Notes under the pieces: model-generated
Database searches by the model: none
What the model was told of the DNA's origin: nothing
What the model saw: the letters and a program-made list of their open reading frames with translations, nothing else
Shown here: positions 32,537-41,436 of the stretch, one piece after another
Position numbering within the stretch: position 1 is the stretch's first letter
Layout: the number at the start of each line of letters is the position of its first letter
Made by a program: the position numbers and the translations under genes
Assembly (NCBI GenBank): GCA_030158285.1
Contig: JAOATF010000136.1
Location: forward strand, 1 to 46,489
DNA: 46,489 nucleotides
Direction: 5' to 3'
From: Hyphomonadaceae bacterium
GTDB lineage: Bacteria; Pseudomonadota; Alphaproteobacteria; Caulobacterales; Hyphomonadaceae

Positions 32537-34384
32537 ATGAGCGACGGAAACAGCCAGTCCGGCCAGGCCTCCTCGGCGGGAAATGCAGGGTTTGACCGGA
32601 CCGCAGGCGCGCAGCGCTGGAGCGAGGGCGGGCCGGAGCGGGGCAAGTCGCGCTCGCTGCGGCCGCTGATGCGGTTGTCGCCCTATATCGCGCGGCAGCG
32701 GACGACGGCGACCATGGGGATCCTGTTCCTGTTCATCGCAGCGGCGCTGAACCTCGCCATCACCTTCCCGGTGCAGTGGCTGGGCAATAACGCGTTCCAG
32801 AGTTTCGACCCGGCGCTGATCAACACCGGCTTCATGGCGATGATCGCCATCGCGCTGGTGCTGGGCGTCGCCTCGGCGGTGCGGTTCTACTTCTTCTCGC
32901 GCTTTGGCGAGCGGCTGGCGGCGGACCTGCGCGGGGATGTCTATGCGCGCCTGATGTCGCTCTCGCCGGCGTACTTCTCGAAGCTCAAGACGGGGGAGGC
33001 GGTCTCGCGCCTGACCGCCGATGTGACGCTGATCGAGACGTTCTTCGGATCGACCTTCTCGATGGCGGTGCGTTCCTTCGTGACGTCGGTCGGCGCGCTG
33101 GTGCTGATGTTCATCACGTCGTGGAAGCTGACGGGCATTCTTTTCATCCTGGCGCCGGTGCTGATCCTGCCGATCCTCTCGATGGGCCGGCGCGTGCGGA
33201 AACTGTCGGTCAACGCGCAGGACCGGATCGCGGATGCAGCTGCGGAAGCGACCGAAACCATCGATGCGATCGACCTGGTGCAGGCCTATGGCATGGAGAA
33301 GGAACGCGAAGGGCGTTTCCGCTCCGCCATCGAGCTGGCGTTCAAGGCGGCGCTGGCGCGGATCGGCGCGCGGGCGTGGCTGACGGGCATCATCATCGCG
33401 CTGATGTTTGCGGGCGTCACCGGCGTCGTCTGGATCGGCGCGCTGGAAGTGCAATCCGGCGCCATGACGGTCGGCGCATTCATGCAGTTCGTGCTGTTGG
33501 CGATGTTCGGCGTCGGCGGCTTTGCGACCGTGGCCGAGGTGATGGGCGATGCGATGCGCGCCTCGGGCGCGGCGCAACGTGCGGTCGAGATTCTCGACCA
33601 GCGGCCCGACATCGCCGCGCCGCCGAGCCCCAAGCCGATGCCGGCGAAGGTTTCCGGCCATGTGAAGCTGGACAACGTGTCGTTTGCTTACCCTGAGGCG
33701 CAGGGGCCATCGCTGAAGGATGTGTCGTTCGAGGCGAAGCCCGGTGAACTCGTGGCGCTGGTCGGGCCTTCGGGCGCGGGCAAGTCGACCGTGTTCCGCA
33801 TGCTGCTGCGCTTCTTCGATCCGCAGACGGGTCTGGTGACGCTCGACGGGCTGGATGCGCGCGACGCTGATCCGGGCGAATGGCGTGCGCGCTTTGCCTA
33901 TGTGCCGCAGGAAGCGCCGATCTTCTCGGGCGATGCGGCCGGCAACGTCCGTTTCGGGCGGACAGATGCAAGCGATGACGAGGTGCGCGAGGCGCTGGCG
34001 CGGGCAGAGGCGTTCGCTTTCCTCGAGCCGCGTGGCGGACTGTCGGCGGAAGTCGGCGCCAAGGGGCGGCAGCTCTCGGGTGGTGAGCGGCAGCGCATCG
34101 CGATCGCGCGGGCGCTGGTGCGTGGCGCGCCGGTGATGTTGCTGGACGAGGCGACGTCAGCGCTGGACGCGGCCAATGAGCGGCTGGTGCAGAAGGCGCT
34201 GGATCAGGCCAGCCAAGGTCGCACCACGCTGGTGATCGCGCACCGTCTCGCCACCGTGCGCAAGGCCAACCGGATTGTCGTGTTCGACCATGGCCGCGTG
34301 GTGGAGCAGGGCGACCATGAGAGCCTTGTCCGCGCGGGCGGGCTCTATGCGAACCTTGCGGAGATGCAGTTCACGAGCGCTTGA
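32537..34384 (+). CDS. ABC exporter, MsbA/ABCB-like fusion
   Basis: A 615-residue half-transporter: six helices (the first near MGILFLFIAAALNLAITFPV) then the ATPase domain with Walker A GPSGAGKST, signature LSGGERQ, Walker B VMLLDEATSALD and the H-loop in LVIAHRLATV. The N-terminal ~40 residues are a charged Ser/Gly-rich extension. Such ABCB-type proteins export lipids, peptides or drugs; the substrate cannot be assigned. GC and motifs are ordinary. It is divergent from rpmE and almost touches the convergent hypothetical gene at 34388. Confidence 0.92.
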   Translation: MSDGNSQSGQASSAGNAGFDRTAGAQRWSEGGPERGKSRSLRPLMRLSPYIARQRTTATMGILFLFIAAALNLAITFPVQWLGNNAFQSFDPALINTGFMAMIAIALVLGVASAVRFYFFSRFGERLAADLRGDVYARLMSLSPAYFSKLKTGEAVSRLTADVTLIETFFGSTFSMAVRSFVTSVGALVLMFITSWKLTGILFILAPVLILPILSMGRRVRKLSVNAQDRIADAAAEATETIDAIDLVQAYGMEKEREGRFRSAIELAFKAALARIGARAWLTGIIIALMFAGVTGVVWIGALEVQSGAMTVGAFMQFVLLAMFGVGGFATVAEVMGDAMRASGAAQRAVEILDQRPDIAAPPSPKPMPAKVSGHVKLDNVSFAYPEAQGPSLKDVSFEAKPGELVALVGPSGAGKSTVFRMLLRFFDPQTGLVTLDGLDARDADPGEWRARFAYVPQEAPIFSGDAAGNVRFGRTDASDDEVREALARAEAFAFLEPRGGLSAEVGAKGRQLSGGERQRIAIARALVRGAPVMLLDEATSALDAANERLVQKALDQASQGRTTLVIAHRLATVRKANRIVVFDHGRVVEQGDHESLVRAGGLYANLAEMQFTSA

Positions 34385-34387
34385 GCC

Positions 34388-34807
34388 TCAGATCAGGGCC
34401 AGGCCCAAGGCGACAATCCTATCTTGGTGCGCATCGAGAAATGCCTCGAATTGTCGAAGCCATTCTGCGGTTTTCGCCTGATCGGGCGTCTCTAGCGTGC
34501 TCGTTTCGAGTGAAGGTCCGTCGGCGACGATAGCGCCGTCGCTGAGGCATATGTCCGACGATAGTTTTATTTGGTTTACGCCTAGCCATGCGTCCACACC
34601 GATTGCAACTTCATCGCCTTGTGCGTGGCGGAACACAGACAAGCTGGCCCTGAACGGGAAGGCATCGTTTGAGTAATGATGAAGTCGCGTTGTCAGATCA
34701 CTAGCCTGTTCATTCAGATCGGATTCCATTTTTCGCAAGCGCTCGAGCGCGTGTTTGCCAACTTCTTCCGACCAGTCTCGCAGCGCAGGATGCAGCGGCG
34801 GTGACAT
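34388..34807 (-). CDS. Hypothetical protein coupled to lspA
   Basis: A 139-residue soluble protein, start MSPPLHPALRDWSEEVGKHA. A helical N-terminal part (ALERLRKMESDLNEQASDLT) precedes a more mixed part; no family recognised. Its ATG overlaps the lspA stop (TGATG), so it is translated with lspA. Codons such as those around 34550-34580 look less GC-rich than in neighbours, suggesting a recent or poorly adapted gene. Confidence 0.6.
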   Translation of the reverse strand: MSPPLHPALRDWSEEVGKHALERLRKMESDLNEQASDLTTRLHHYSNDAFPFRASLSVFRHAQGDEVAIGVDAWLGVNQIKLSSDICLSDGAIVADGPSLETSTLETPDQAKTAEWLRQFEAFLDAHQDRIVALGLALI

Positions 34808-35334
34808 CAGGCCATCGCCTGCGGATCGGCTTTCGGTTTCGGCGCCGGCCAGAACAGCAGGCCGAAGCCGGCAAAGATCGCGATGTCGGCGACGTTGAAC
34901 GACCACGGATTGCGGATCCCGAAGCCCGACATGTTGATGAAGTCGGCCACCGCGCCATAGGTGAAGCGGTCGATCAGGTTGCCGATGGCGCCGCCGGCCG
35001 CGATGCCAAGGCCAAGCGCGCTGAGCGGGCGGCGGCTCCACATGGCCGAGACGATGAGGGCGGCGGAGATCGTTCCCGTGAAGGCAATCAGCAACCAGCG
35101 GCCGGTCTCCGTGTCGGACGACATCAGGCCGAAATTGACGCCGGCATTCCACGCCATGCGGAAGTTCAGGAAGGGGATGAAGTCGATCGCCTTCACCTCC
35201 TTGAGGTTCATGTATTCGACCACCAGCCATTTGGTGAACTGGTCGAGCGTGACGATCACGGCCAGCGCAATCAGCGCGCGGGCGAGATTTCCCGTGAGGA
35301 TGGAGCGGGGCGGAAGCGGCGGAACAAGTTGCAT
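34807..35334 (-). CDS. lspA: Lipoprotein signal peptidase
   Basis: LspA cleaves signal peptides of lipoproteins after lipid attachment. The 175-residue protein has about four helices and the aspartate pair in GGAIGNLIDRFTYGAVADFI (NLID and VADF). The opening segment RSILTGNLARALIALAVIVT is the first helix. The open frame extends 44 codons further upstream, but those come from a tandem repeat, so ATG 35334 is preferred; no clear ribosome site precedes it. Coupled to the downstream hypothetical gene. Confidence 0.93.
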   Translation of the reverse strand: MQLVPPLPPRSILTGNLARALIALAVIVTLDQFTKWLVVEYMNLKEVKAIDFIPFLNFRMAWNAGVNFGLMSSDTETGRWLLIAFTGTISAALIVSAMWSRRPLSALGLGIAAGGAIGNLIDRFTYGAVADFINMSGFGIRNPWSFNVADIAIFAGFGLLFWPAPKPKADPQAMA

Positions 35335-35405
35335 GGGGGAAGAACTAGTTGGCCTGTGAGGGGCGGGCAAGCGGCCCGGCGCAGCGAAGCGACGCACCCT
35401 TTTCG

Positions 35406-35450
35406 GATGACAGGCCAGATGACAGGCCAGATGACAGGCCAGATGACAGG
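35406..35450. repeat. 12-bp tandem repeat upstream of lspA
   Basis: Unit GATGACAGGCCA in three complete copies (35406-35441) plus a 9-nt partial fourth (35442-35450). Perfectly repeated, so length variation between strains is likely. It lies between divergent lspA and YCII-family genes. Confidence 0.85.
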
Positions 35451-35540
35451 AACGTGCGAGCCCCAAAAAATCGGCCAGCGCAAACGTAGGGTGGCGCCGG
35501 GCGGGCGCGTCCTCGGGTTTTGGCCATGGAGGGAAAGCCT

Positions 35541-35876
35541 ATGCGTTTCATGATGTTTGTGTGCTCGGACAGCGAGCCGGACCCCAGACCCGAAGCCAAG
35601 GGCGAGATCGAGGCCTGGCTGGATGAGGTTGACGGCGGCGGCAAGCGCATTACGGGCGACCGGCTGCGGCCTGTCGCGGATGCCAGGACCGTGCGGGTGC
35701 GCGGCGGGCGGCGGATGGTGACGGACGGGCCGTTTGCGGAAGCCAAGGAAGTGATCCTCGGCTTCGACATTCTGGAATGCGCCAGCATGGATGAGGCGAT
35801 CGAGATCGCCGCGAAGCACCCGATGGCGCGGGCAGGACGTATCGAAGTGCGGGCGTTCTGGCCGTTCGAGGGGTAG
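35541..35876 (+). CDS. YCII-related (DGPF) protein
   Basis: A 111-residue protein of the YCII/DGPF-domain family: MRFMMFVCSDSEPDP start, DARTVRVRGG, then DGPFAEAKEVILGFDILECA. Such proteins have a ferredoxin-like fold of unclear role, often found near sigma factors, though none is adjacent here. GGAGGG lies 7 nt before ATG 35541. The inositol-phosphatase-like gene starts 28 nt downstream, so they may be co-transcribed. Confidence 0.85.
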   Translation: MRFMMFVCSDSEPDPRPEAKGEIEAWLDEVDGGGKRITGDRLRPVADARTVRVRGGRRMVTDGPFAEAKEVILGFDILECASMDEAIEIAAKHPMARAGRIEVRAFWPFEG

Positions 35877-35904
35877 GGGCCTATATCGGACGTGGAGGTT
35901 CCTC

Positions 35905-36774
35905 ATGTCCGATGTCGTCAATCTTGGTCTGCTTAATGGCCACAGCGTGGGCCGCATCCTGAAGGAGGCGGTGCGGCGCGCGGCAACCGTGATCCGCGCC
36001 GAGCGGCAGACATTCGAGGCGCACACCAAGCTGAGTTACGGCGGCACGATGGACGACGTGTTCACGTCGGCCGACAAGGCGGCGCAGGAGGTTTACCTGC
36101 GCACCTTCATCGAGTGCTTTCCCGGATGCGGTGTGCTGGGCGAGGAGGACTCGCTGTCATTGCCGCCCGTGGCGCCGATTACAGCTTATTTCACGGTCGA
36201 TCCCATCGACGGCACGCGCGCCTTCATCCGGCGCCAGAGCCACGGCATCTCGACCATGGTGGCGCTGGTGGATGGGGGAGAGGTGATCTCGGCCTATATC
36301 GGCGATATCTCGTCAGATGAGGTCTATGGCTATCGGCCGGGGTCGAACCGCGTGCATCGCATCACGCGGCTCGATACGTTCGAGACACTGGAGCCGGGGC
36401 TGTCCGCGCCTGCGGGCATCGAGGACACGTTCGGGCTGCTGCGCGATCCCGCGCATGAATATTCGCCGCAGACGCAGGCGCTCGTCGAGCGCTTTCGCGG
36501 ATATGAAGTGATGGGCTCGTCGCTGGGCACGTGGGCGGCGCGGCTATGGAAGGGCGAAGTGGGGGCGCTGCTGTTAGCGCCGAACTTCGAGACGCCGTGG
36601 GATTCAACGCCAGTGATCGGAATCTCGCGCAAGCTGGGCTTCGTGTGGCTGAAGCCCGAGGGCGGTCACTGGGTGCAGTACGCGCCCGAATTGCCGCTGA
36701 AACCGGTGCGACGCGATCACGACACGCTGGTGGTGCATGAAAGTCTGGTTGTGGACGGAAAGCTGAAAGCGTGA
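35905..36774 (+). CDS. Inositol monophosphatase family phosphatase
   Basis: A 289-residue protein with the metal-binding motifs of the IMPase superfamily: GEEDS (first acidic cluster) and VDPIDGTRAFIRRQ (DPIDGT), plus a late PWDSTPVIGI in the place of the usual WD-AA motif. Substrates in the family include inositol phosphates, histidinol phosphate and PAP; this one cannot be assigned, and the late motif is divergent. ATG 35905 has GGAGG upstream. It converges with suhB at 3 nt. Confidence 0.82.
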   Translation: MSDVVNLGLLNGHSVGRILKEAVRRAATVIRAERQTFEAHTKLSYGGTMDDVFTSADKAAQEVYLRTFIECFPGCGVLGEEDSLSLPPVAPITAYFTVDPIDGTRAFIRRQSHGISTMVALVDGGEVISAYIGDISSDEVYGYRPGSNRVHRITRLDTFETLEPGLSAPAGIEDTFGLLRDPAHEYSPQTQALVERFRGYEVMGSSLGTWAARLWKGEVGALLLAPNFETPWDSTPVIGISRKLGFVWLKPEGGHWVQYAPELPLKPVRRDHDTLVVHESLVVDGKLKA

Positions 36775-36777
36775 CGC

Positions 36778-37611
36778 CTAGGTCTTCTTGACCAGGATCG
36801 TCTTGCTGGCCACGGCAGGCTTCTTGATCTTGCCTTCGACCGTCTCGGCCAGCTTCGGCGCGAGGCTGGTGTTGGCGGCGACGAAAGAGCCCTTGAACGG
36901 GTCGGCCTTGTCGAGACCGATGACCATGCCGCCAGCTTCCTGCATCAGCACGAAGCCCGCTGCGATGTCCCACGGCGAGAGGCCGCGTTCCCAGAAACCG
37001 TCGAAGCGACCGGCGGCAACCCAGGCGAGATCAAGCGCGGCAGAGCCGAAGCGGCGGACGGCAGCGACTTCAGTGCGGACACGTGCGAGTTCATCGAGGA
37101 ATTTCTCGCCGCCATTGACGCCGAGTTGCGGGATGCCCGTGGTGACGACGGCTTCCGCCAGCTTGCGGCGGGCGCCGACGCGCAGGCGGCGGTTTTCCAT
37201 CCACGCGCCCTGGCCCTCTTCAGCCCAGAAAATCTCGTTGCGCATCGGATCAAAGATCACGCCTGCGCGCAGCTTGCCCTCGCGCTCGAGACCGATGGAG
37301 ATCGCGAAGTGCGGAATGCCGTGCAGGAAGTTGAGCGTGCCATCGAGCGGATCGATGATGAAGCGGTGCGTCTTGTCCGTGCCCTTCACCTCGCCGCCTT
37401 CCTCCAGGAGGAAGCCGTAACCGGGGCGCGATTTCTCGAGCGCCTTGCGGATGATTTCTTCGGCTTTCTGGTCGGCGGCCGAGACGAAGTCTGCCGGGCC
37501 CTTGCGGGAGACCTGCAGGTTCTCGACTTCGCCGAAGTCGCGGATCAGCCGGCGGCCAGCGGCGCGCGCAGCATCCATCATCACGGTGATGGTGGGGGAG
37601 GGACGGGACAT
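36778..37611 (-). CDS. suhB: Inositol-1-monophosphatase
   Basis: A 277-residue IMPase with all family motifs: EEGGE (metal), IIDPLDGTLNFLHGIPHFAI, and WDIAAGFVLMQEAGG. This is the SuhB form, which in E. coli also modulates rRNA transcription. It lies downstream of thiE on the same strand (85-nt gap) and converges with another, more divergent IMPase gene, so the two may reflect an old duplication or different substrates. Confidence 0.93.
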   Translation of the reverse strand: MSRPSPTITVMMDAARAAGRRLIRDFGEVENLQVSRKGPADFVSAADQKAEEIIRKALEKSRPGYGFLLEEGGEVKGTDKTHRFIIDPLDGTLNFLHGIPHFAISIGLEREGKLRAGVIFDPMRNEIFWAEEGQGAWMENRRLRVGARRKLAEAVVTTGIPQLGVNGGEKFLDELARVRTEVAAVRRFGSAALDLAWVAAGRFDGFWERGLSPWDIAAGFVLMQEAGGMVIGLDKADPFKGSFVAANTSLAPKLAETVEGKIKKPAVASKTILVKKT

Positions 37612-37696
37612 GTCAAACAGCCTTTGGCTAGGCGGCCTCCTCTAACGGGATAGGGCCAAAGCGCAAGCCTTGCTCGTCTCTCCGGGGTGCGGCGGG

Positions 37697-38356
37697 TCAG
37701 CCCGCCAGATCGTCGAAAATGGCGTTGAAAGCCCTTACGGCAGCGCCCGGGCCGCCCTCGGCGCGCCAGACGCCGGCGGAAACCGCGAGGAAATCCGCCC
37801 CCGCCTCGGCCAGCGGGCGGGCGTTGTTTACCGTGATGCCCCCGATGGCGACGCAGGGCATTTCCATCATCTGCTGCCACCAGGTCAGCAATTCAGGCTC
37901 GGCCTTCGACTTGGGGTCCTTGGTGTTCGTGGGATGGAAGGCGCCGAACGCGACATAGTCCGCGCCCGCTTCGCCCGCTTCCATGGCGAGGTGGCGGCTG
38001 TCGTGGCAGGTGACGCCGACAATGGCGTCCGGCCCCACCAGCTTGCGGGCCTTGGCATAGGGCATGTCGGTCTGGCCGATATGGACACCATCGGCGCCAA
38101 GTTCGACAGCGAGATCCGGCCGGTCATTCACCAACACCGCAACGCCACGCTCCTGTGCACGGGGGATGATGTGGCGGCCGAGGTCGAGGATGTGGTGGTC
38201 CGGCGCGGGAACGCCGTCACGCGATTTCAGGCGGATCTGAAGCGAGGCAACATCGCCAGCATCCAGCGCTTCATCGAGCTGCTTCGAGAACGCGGCAATG
38301 TCCACGATCTCTGGCGGCGTGATGAGGTAAAGGCGGCAACGGCGTGGCTCGGACAT
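37697..38356 (-). CDS. thiE: Thiamine-phosphate synthase-like protein
   Basis: ThiE couples HMP-PP and thiazole phosphate to give thiamine phosphate. The 219-residue protein has a TIM-barrel layout with SLQIRLK, the [20 protein letters not shown] segment (usual HLGQxD is here HIGQTD) and ending [20 protein letters not shown]. The frame is open 70 codons upstream but ATG 38356 fits the family. No TPP riboswitch is evident before it. It follows the hypothetical lipoprotein gene and precedes suhB. Confidence 0.88.
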   Translation of the reverse strand: MSEPRRCRLYLITPPEIVDIAAFSKQLDEALDAGDVASLQIRLKSRDGVPAPDHHILDLGRHIIPRAQERGVAVLVNDRPDLAVELGADGVHIGQTDMPYAKARKLVGPDAIVGVTCHDSRHLAMEAGEAGADYVAFGAFHPTNTKDPKSKAEPELLTWWQQMMEMPCVAIGGITVNNARPLAEAGADFLAVSAGVWRAEGGPGAAVRAFNAIFDDLAG

Positions 38357-38394
38357 GGCCGAGGCGTACGCCTGCGGACGGGGAGGGGCAAGCG

Positions 38395-39087
38395 TCAGTC
38401 CGTGCCGTCCGGCGCCGGGCCGACATACTGCATCAGGCCGGTCGGTGGCCGTGAAGCGGCCTCGCGGGCAGTGGCGCGCATGGCGGCCTGATCCGGGATA
38501 GCGCAGTAATCCGTGCGAAGGATCGACAGCGAGCCATCGACCCTGCGCTCGATGCCATATGCGCAAGACGGGTCGAGGACATTGTACTGGTCTTCCGGAT
38601 CGCCCTCGCGCCGCGACAGCACGAGATAGGTAGATCCTGTGCGGACGCCGATCTCCCAGAGATAGAGGTCGAGACCCGTGACGTCATCGCGGCCCAGATC
38701 GATGACATAGCCAGCATCTGGCAGGAGAATGTCCGTGGCTCCCTGTGCCGTCCCGCTCTCGAACACGCCGGTGCAATGGATGGCGCCGCCCAAGCGGACA
38801 CGCCACCAGACGGGGTCATCCTTGTAACCGGAGGCTGTCGGCGCGGATGTCTGCTTCCAGTTGCCGGTCGGAACGGCGATGAGGCAGCCAAAGGCGCCTT
38901 CTGCGTGGAACGAGCGCGGAGAAACGGCATCCGTGCCATCCTCCATCCAGAGCGGAACGTCGGAGCGGAGAATGATGTCGTAGCGGTCGTCGATCTGATC
39001 GAGGTCCGTGTCGGCGACGGGCGAGGTCTGGCAGGCGCTGAAGCCAAAGGCTGTCAACAGGGCCAGCGTTCGCAGCACGCCTGACAT
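38395..39087 (-). CDS. Hypothetical lipoprotein
   Basis: A 230-residue protein with a lipoprotein signal ([19 protein letters not shown]). The mature part is Asp/Trp-rich with several strands ([40 protein letters not shown]) and Cys residues that could form disulfides. Family not recognised. It lies between DUF1272 and thiE on the same strand. Confidence 0.7.
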   Translation of the reverse strand: MSGVLRTLALLTAFGFSACQTSPVADTDLDQIDDRYDIILRSDVPLWMEDGTDAVSPRSFHAEGAFGCLIAVPTGNWKQTSAPTASGYKDDPVWWRVRLGGAIHCTGVFESGTAQGATDILLPDAGYVIDLGRDDVTGLDLYLWEIGVRTGSTYLVLSRREGDPEDQYNVLDPSCAYGIERRVDGSLSILRTDYCAIPDQAAMRATAREAASRPPTGLMQYVGPAPDGTD

Positions 39088-39098
39088 CTATGACTCCC

Positions 39099-39344
39099 TC
39101 AACCCGCCGGACATCCTCCTGTCTTTACCACGCGCTTGGTCGAAGCGGGATATTTCGCCAGCTTGTCCGCCGCGCGGGGTGGACGCGGCACAAGTGGCCC
39201 GCCGCAGTTGGGGCATTTGCCCTTCAGCGTGCCGTCCGCGCAGGAGGCGCAGTAGGTGCACTCGAAGGAGCAGATGCGGGCGTCGGTCCCGGAGGGATCG
39301 AGATCCTTGTCACAGCATTCGCAGTTGGGGCGCATCTCGAGCAT
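39099..39344 (-). CDS. DUF1272 Cys-rich protein
   Basis: An 81-residue protein of DUF1272: MRPNCECCDKDLDPSGTDAR, then CSFECTYCASCADGTLKGKC and PNCGG. The nine or so cysteines suggest two zinc sites. Function unknown. It ends 11 nt before the start of the lipoprotein gene, which implies one transcript. Confidence 0.88.
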   Translation of the reverse strand: MLEMRPNCECCDKDLDPSGTDARICSFECTYCASCADGTLKGKCPNCGGPLVPRPPRAADKLAKYPASTKRVVKTGGCPAG

Positions 39345-39425
39345 GGCGCGAGGCTAGGGCTCCACAGGCTTGCCCACAATGCAGCCACAGGACAAAGAGG
39401 CCGCAATTCCGGCCATCAAACGAGA

Positions 39426-39456
39426 AAGCGGCGCGATCCACCGGATCGCGCCGCTT
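39426..39456 (-). terminator. Probable terminator after fba
   Basis: A 14-bp perfect stem (39426-39439 with 39443-39456) and 3-nt loop, followed on the minus strand by TCTCGTTT. It lies 24 nt after the fba stop. The T-run is poor, so termination may be partial. Confidence 0.6.
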
Positions 39457-39479
39457 CGTTTCTAACAGGCTGTGGAAGT

Positions 39480-40565
39480 CTATTCCGCGGCCTTCGCCGT
39501 GACGGCGATCTTCGGATCGAGCTTTCCGGCGGAATAGTCCTTGGCCATCGCGGCCAGCGGGATCGGCGTGATCTTGCCGGCCATGCCTTCGCAGCCAAAC
39601 TCCTGATAGCGCTGGATGCAGACCTTGCGCATCGCTTCCTTGGCGGGCTTCAGGTAGCTGCGCGGATCGAACTCGCCCGGCTTCTCGGCGAACAGCTTGC
39701 GGATCGCGCCGGTGATGGCCATGCGGTTGTCGGTGTCGATGTTGATCTTGCGGACGCCCGAGCGAATGCCGCGCTGGATTTCTTCAACCGGCACGCCCCA
39801 CGTTTGAGGCATCTTGCCACCGTACTTGTTGATCTCGTCCTGCAGGTCCTGCGGCACGGACGAAGAGCCGTGCATGACAAGGTGCGTGTTGGGCAGGCGG
39901 CGGTGGATTTCCTCGATCACGTTCATGGCGAGGACGTCGCCGTCCGGCTTGCGCGTAAACTTGTAGGCGCCGTGGCTGGTGCCCATCGCAATGGCGAGCG
40001 CGTCGACCTGCGTGGCGCGCACGAAATCGACGGCCTGATCCGGGTCAGTCAGCAACTGCGAATGGTCGAGCACGCCTTCGGCGCCGTGGCCGTCTTCGGC
40101 TTCGCCCATGCCGGTTTCCAGCGAGCCAAGCACACCGAGTTCGCCCTCAACCGAAACGCCACACGCGTGCGCCATCTCGACGACCTTGCGCGTGACGTCG
40201 ACATTGTAGGCGTAGTCGGCGGGCGTCTTGGCGTCTTCCTTGAGCGAGCCGTCCATCATGACGGAGGTGAAGCCGAACTGGATGGCGGTGGCGCAGGTGG
40301 CCGGGCCGTTGCCGTGGTCCTGGTGCATGCAGATCGGGATGTGCGGGTACATCTCCGCGCAGGCGTCGATGATGTGCTTCAGCACGATGTCGTTGGCGTA
40401 GGAGCGCGCGCCGCGCGAAGCCTGCATGATGACGGGGGCGTTCACCTTGTCGGCGGCCTCCATGATCGCGAGGGCTTGTTCCATGTTGTTGATGTTGAAT
40501 GCCGGCAGGCCATAGCTGTACTCGGCCGCGTGATCGAGCAGTTGCCGGAGCGTGATACGCGCCAT
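39480..40565 (-). CDS. fba: Class II fructose-bisphosphate aldolase
   Basis: A 361-residue zinc-dependent aldolase of glycolysis/gluconeogenesis. Zinc ligands are visible: [13 protein letters not shown] and HGSSS motifs, with the acid EGELGVLG. The frame continues 72 codons upstream across low-quality sequence, but ATG 40565 follows AGGGG by about 7 nt and begins [20 protein letters not shown], a normal start. It is in the same strand group as tkt, gap and pgk, which together cover the lower sugar-phosphate path. Confidence 0.95.
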   Translation of the reverse strand: MARITLRQLLDHAAEYSYGLPAFNINNMEQALAIMEAADKVNAPVIMQASRGARSYANDIVLKHIIDACAEMYPHIPICMHQDHGNGPATCATAIQFGFTSVMMDGSLKEDAKTPADYAYNVDVTRKVVEMAHACGVSVEGELGVLGSLETGMGEAEDGHGAEGVLDHSQLLTDPDQAVDFVRATQVDALAIAMGTSHGAYKFTRKPDGDVLAMNVIEEIHRRLPNTHLVMHGSSSVPQDLQDEINKYGGKMPQTWGVPVEEIQRGIRSGVRKINIDTDNRMAITGAIRKLFAEKPGEFDPRSYLKPAKEAMRKVCIQRYQEFGCEGMAGKITPIPLAAMAKDYSAGKLDPKIAVTAKAAE

Positions 40566-40690
40566 CGAAAATCCCCTGAGACCTGTATTCCGCCTTGTGG
40601 CGGGACAGTGGAAAACGGTCAACAGCTGCACGGCAATGTGCGTGCCGCGCGCGTCAAAATCGCCGGATTCTTGGGTAAATCTGCCTCTCG

Positions 40691-41386
40691 CTAACCGAGA
40701 AATTCCGCGAACAGGCGGTGATAGGTCTCCGGCTTCTCCACCATGCCCATATGGCCGCAGTTTTCGATCGTCTTCAGCCACGCGCCCTTGATGCCTGCGG
40801 CGATCTCGTCGGAATTGTCCGGGGTGATGAGTTTGTCGTCGGCCCCGGCGATAACCAGGGTGGGAACCTTGATCTCCGACAGGGTGGGGCGGCTGTCGGC
40901 GCGGCCGATGATGGCGGCGATCTGGCGGGCGAAGGCCTCCGCGCCGAGGCTCTCGGCCATGTCGATGAACATGCTGCGCAGCGGGATGTCTTCGTGGCGG
41001 GCCGGGTGCACGAGGCTGGCATACAGCGCCAGCGTGCCGCGGCGCATGCCGTGCTCACGCGCGGCGGCGACCTGCTTCAGGCGGTCCGCGCTGCGTTCGG
41101 GCGCGTCTGGCTTCGCGCTGGTGCTCATCAGGATCAGCTTTTCAACGCGTGTCGGCGCCTGGCGCATGATCTCGAAGGCGACATAGCCACCCATCGACGT
41201 GCCCGCGAGCGCGAAGGTCTCCGGCGCTTCATCGAGAATGCTCTTCGCGATCTGGCTCATGGTCTGGTGATGCCAGTGCTGGGCAAGCATGACGGGATAA
41301 CGCCAGCTCATCCGCTCGACCTGATGCAGGTAGATGCGGCCCGTGCACATCAGGCCAGGGATGAAGACGATGGGCAGGTTCGGCAT
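40691..41386 (-). CDS. Alpha/beta hydrolase
   Basis: A 231-residue alpha/beta hydrolase with the nucleophile elbow [10 protein letters not shown] (GxSxG), an oxyanion region [17 protein letters not shown], the acid near [13 protein letters not shown] and the His in [12 protein letters not shown]. The substrate is unknown; similar proteins act on esters or lactones. It lies between a membrane protein gene and fba on the same strand. Confidence 0.88.
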   Translation of the reverse strand: MPNLPIVFIPGLMCTGRIYLHQVERMSWRYPVMLAQHWHHQTMSQIAKSILDEAPETFALAGTSMGGYVAFEIMRQAPTRVEKLILMSTSAKPDAPERSADRLKQVAAAREHGMRRGTLALYASLVHPARHEDIPLRSMFIDMAESLGAEAFARQIAAIIGRADSRPTLSEIKVPTLVIAGADDKLITPDNSDEIAAGIKGAWLKTIENCGHMGMVEKPETYHRLFAEFLG

Positions 41387-41436
41387 GGGCGCGCCTTTCT
41401 ACATCAGGTCCGCTGATTGAAATGGCAGGTCAGGCG

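Noticed and set aside
32429-33661. Minus-strand frame opposite the ABC exporter
   Set aside because: Shadow frame without recognisable domains.
35406-35450. CRISPR or attachment site from the 12-bp repeats
   Set aside because: Units are contiguous with no spacers and no integrase is nearby.
38357-38400. TPP riboswitch before thiE
   Set aside because: The gap to the upstream gene is under 40 nt and shows no TPP-aptamer motifs.
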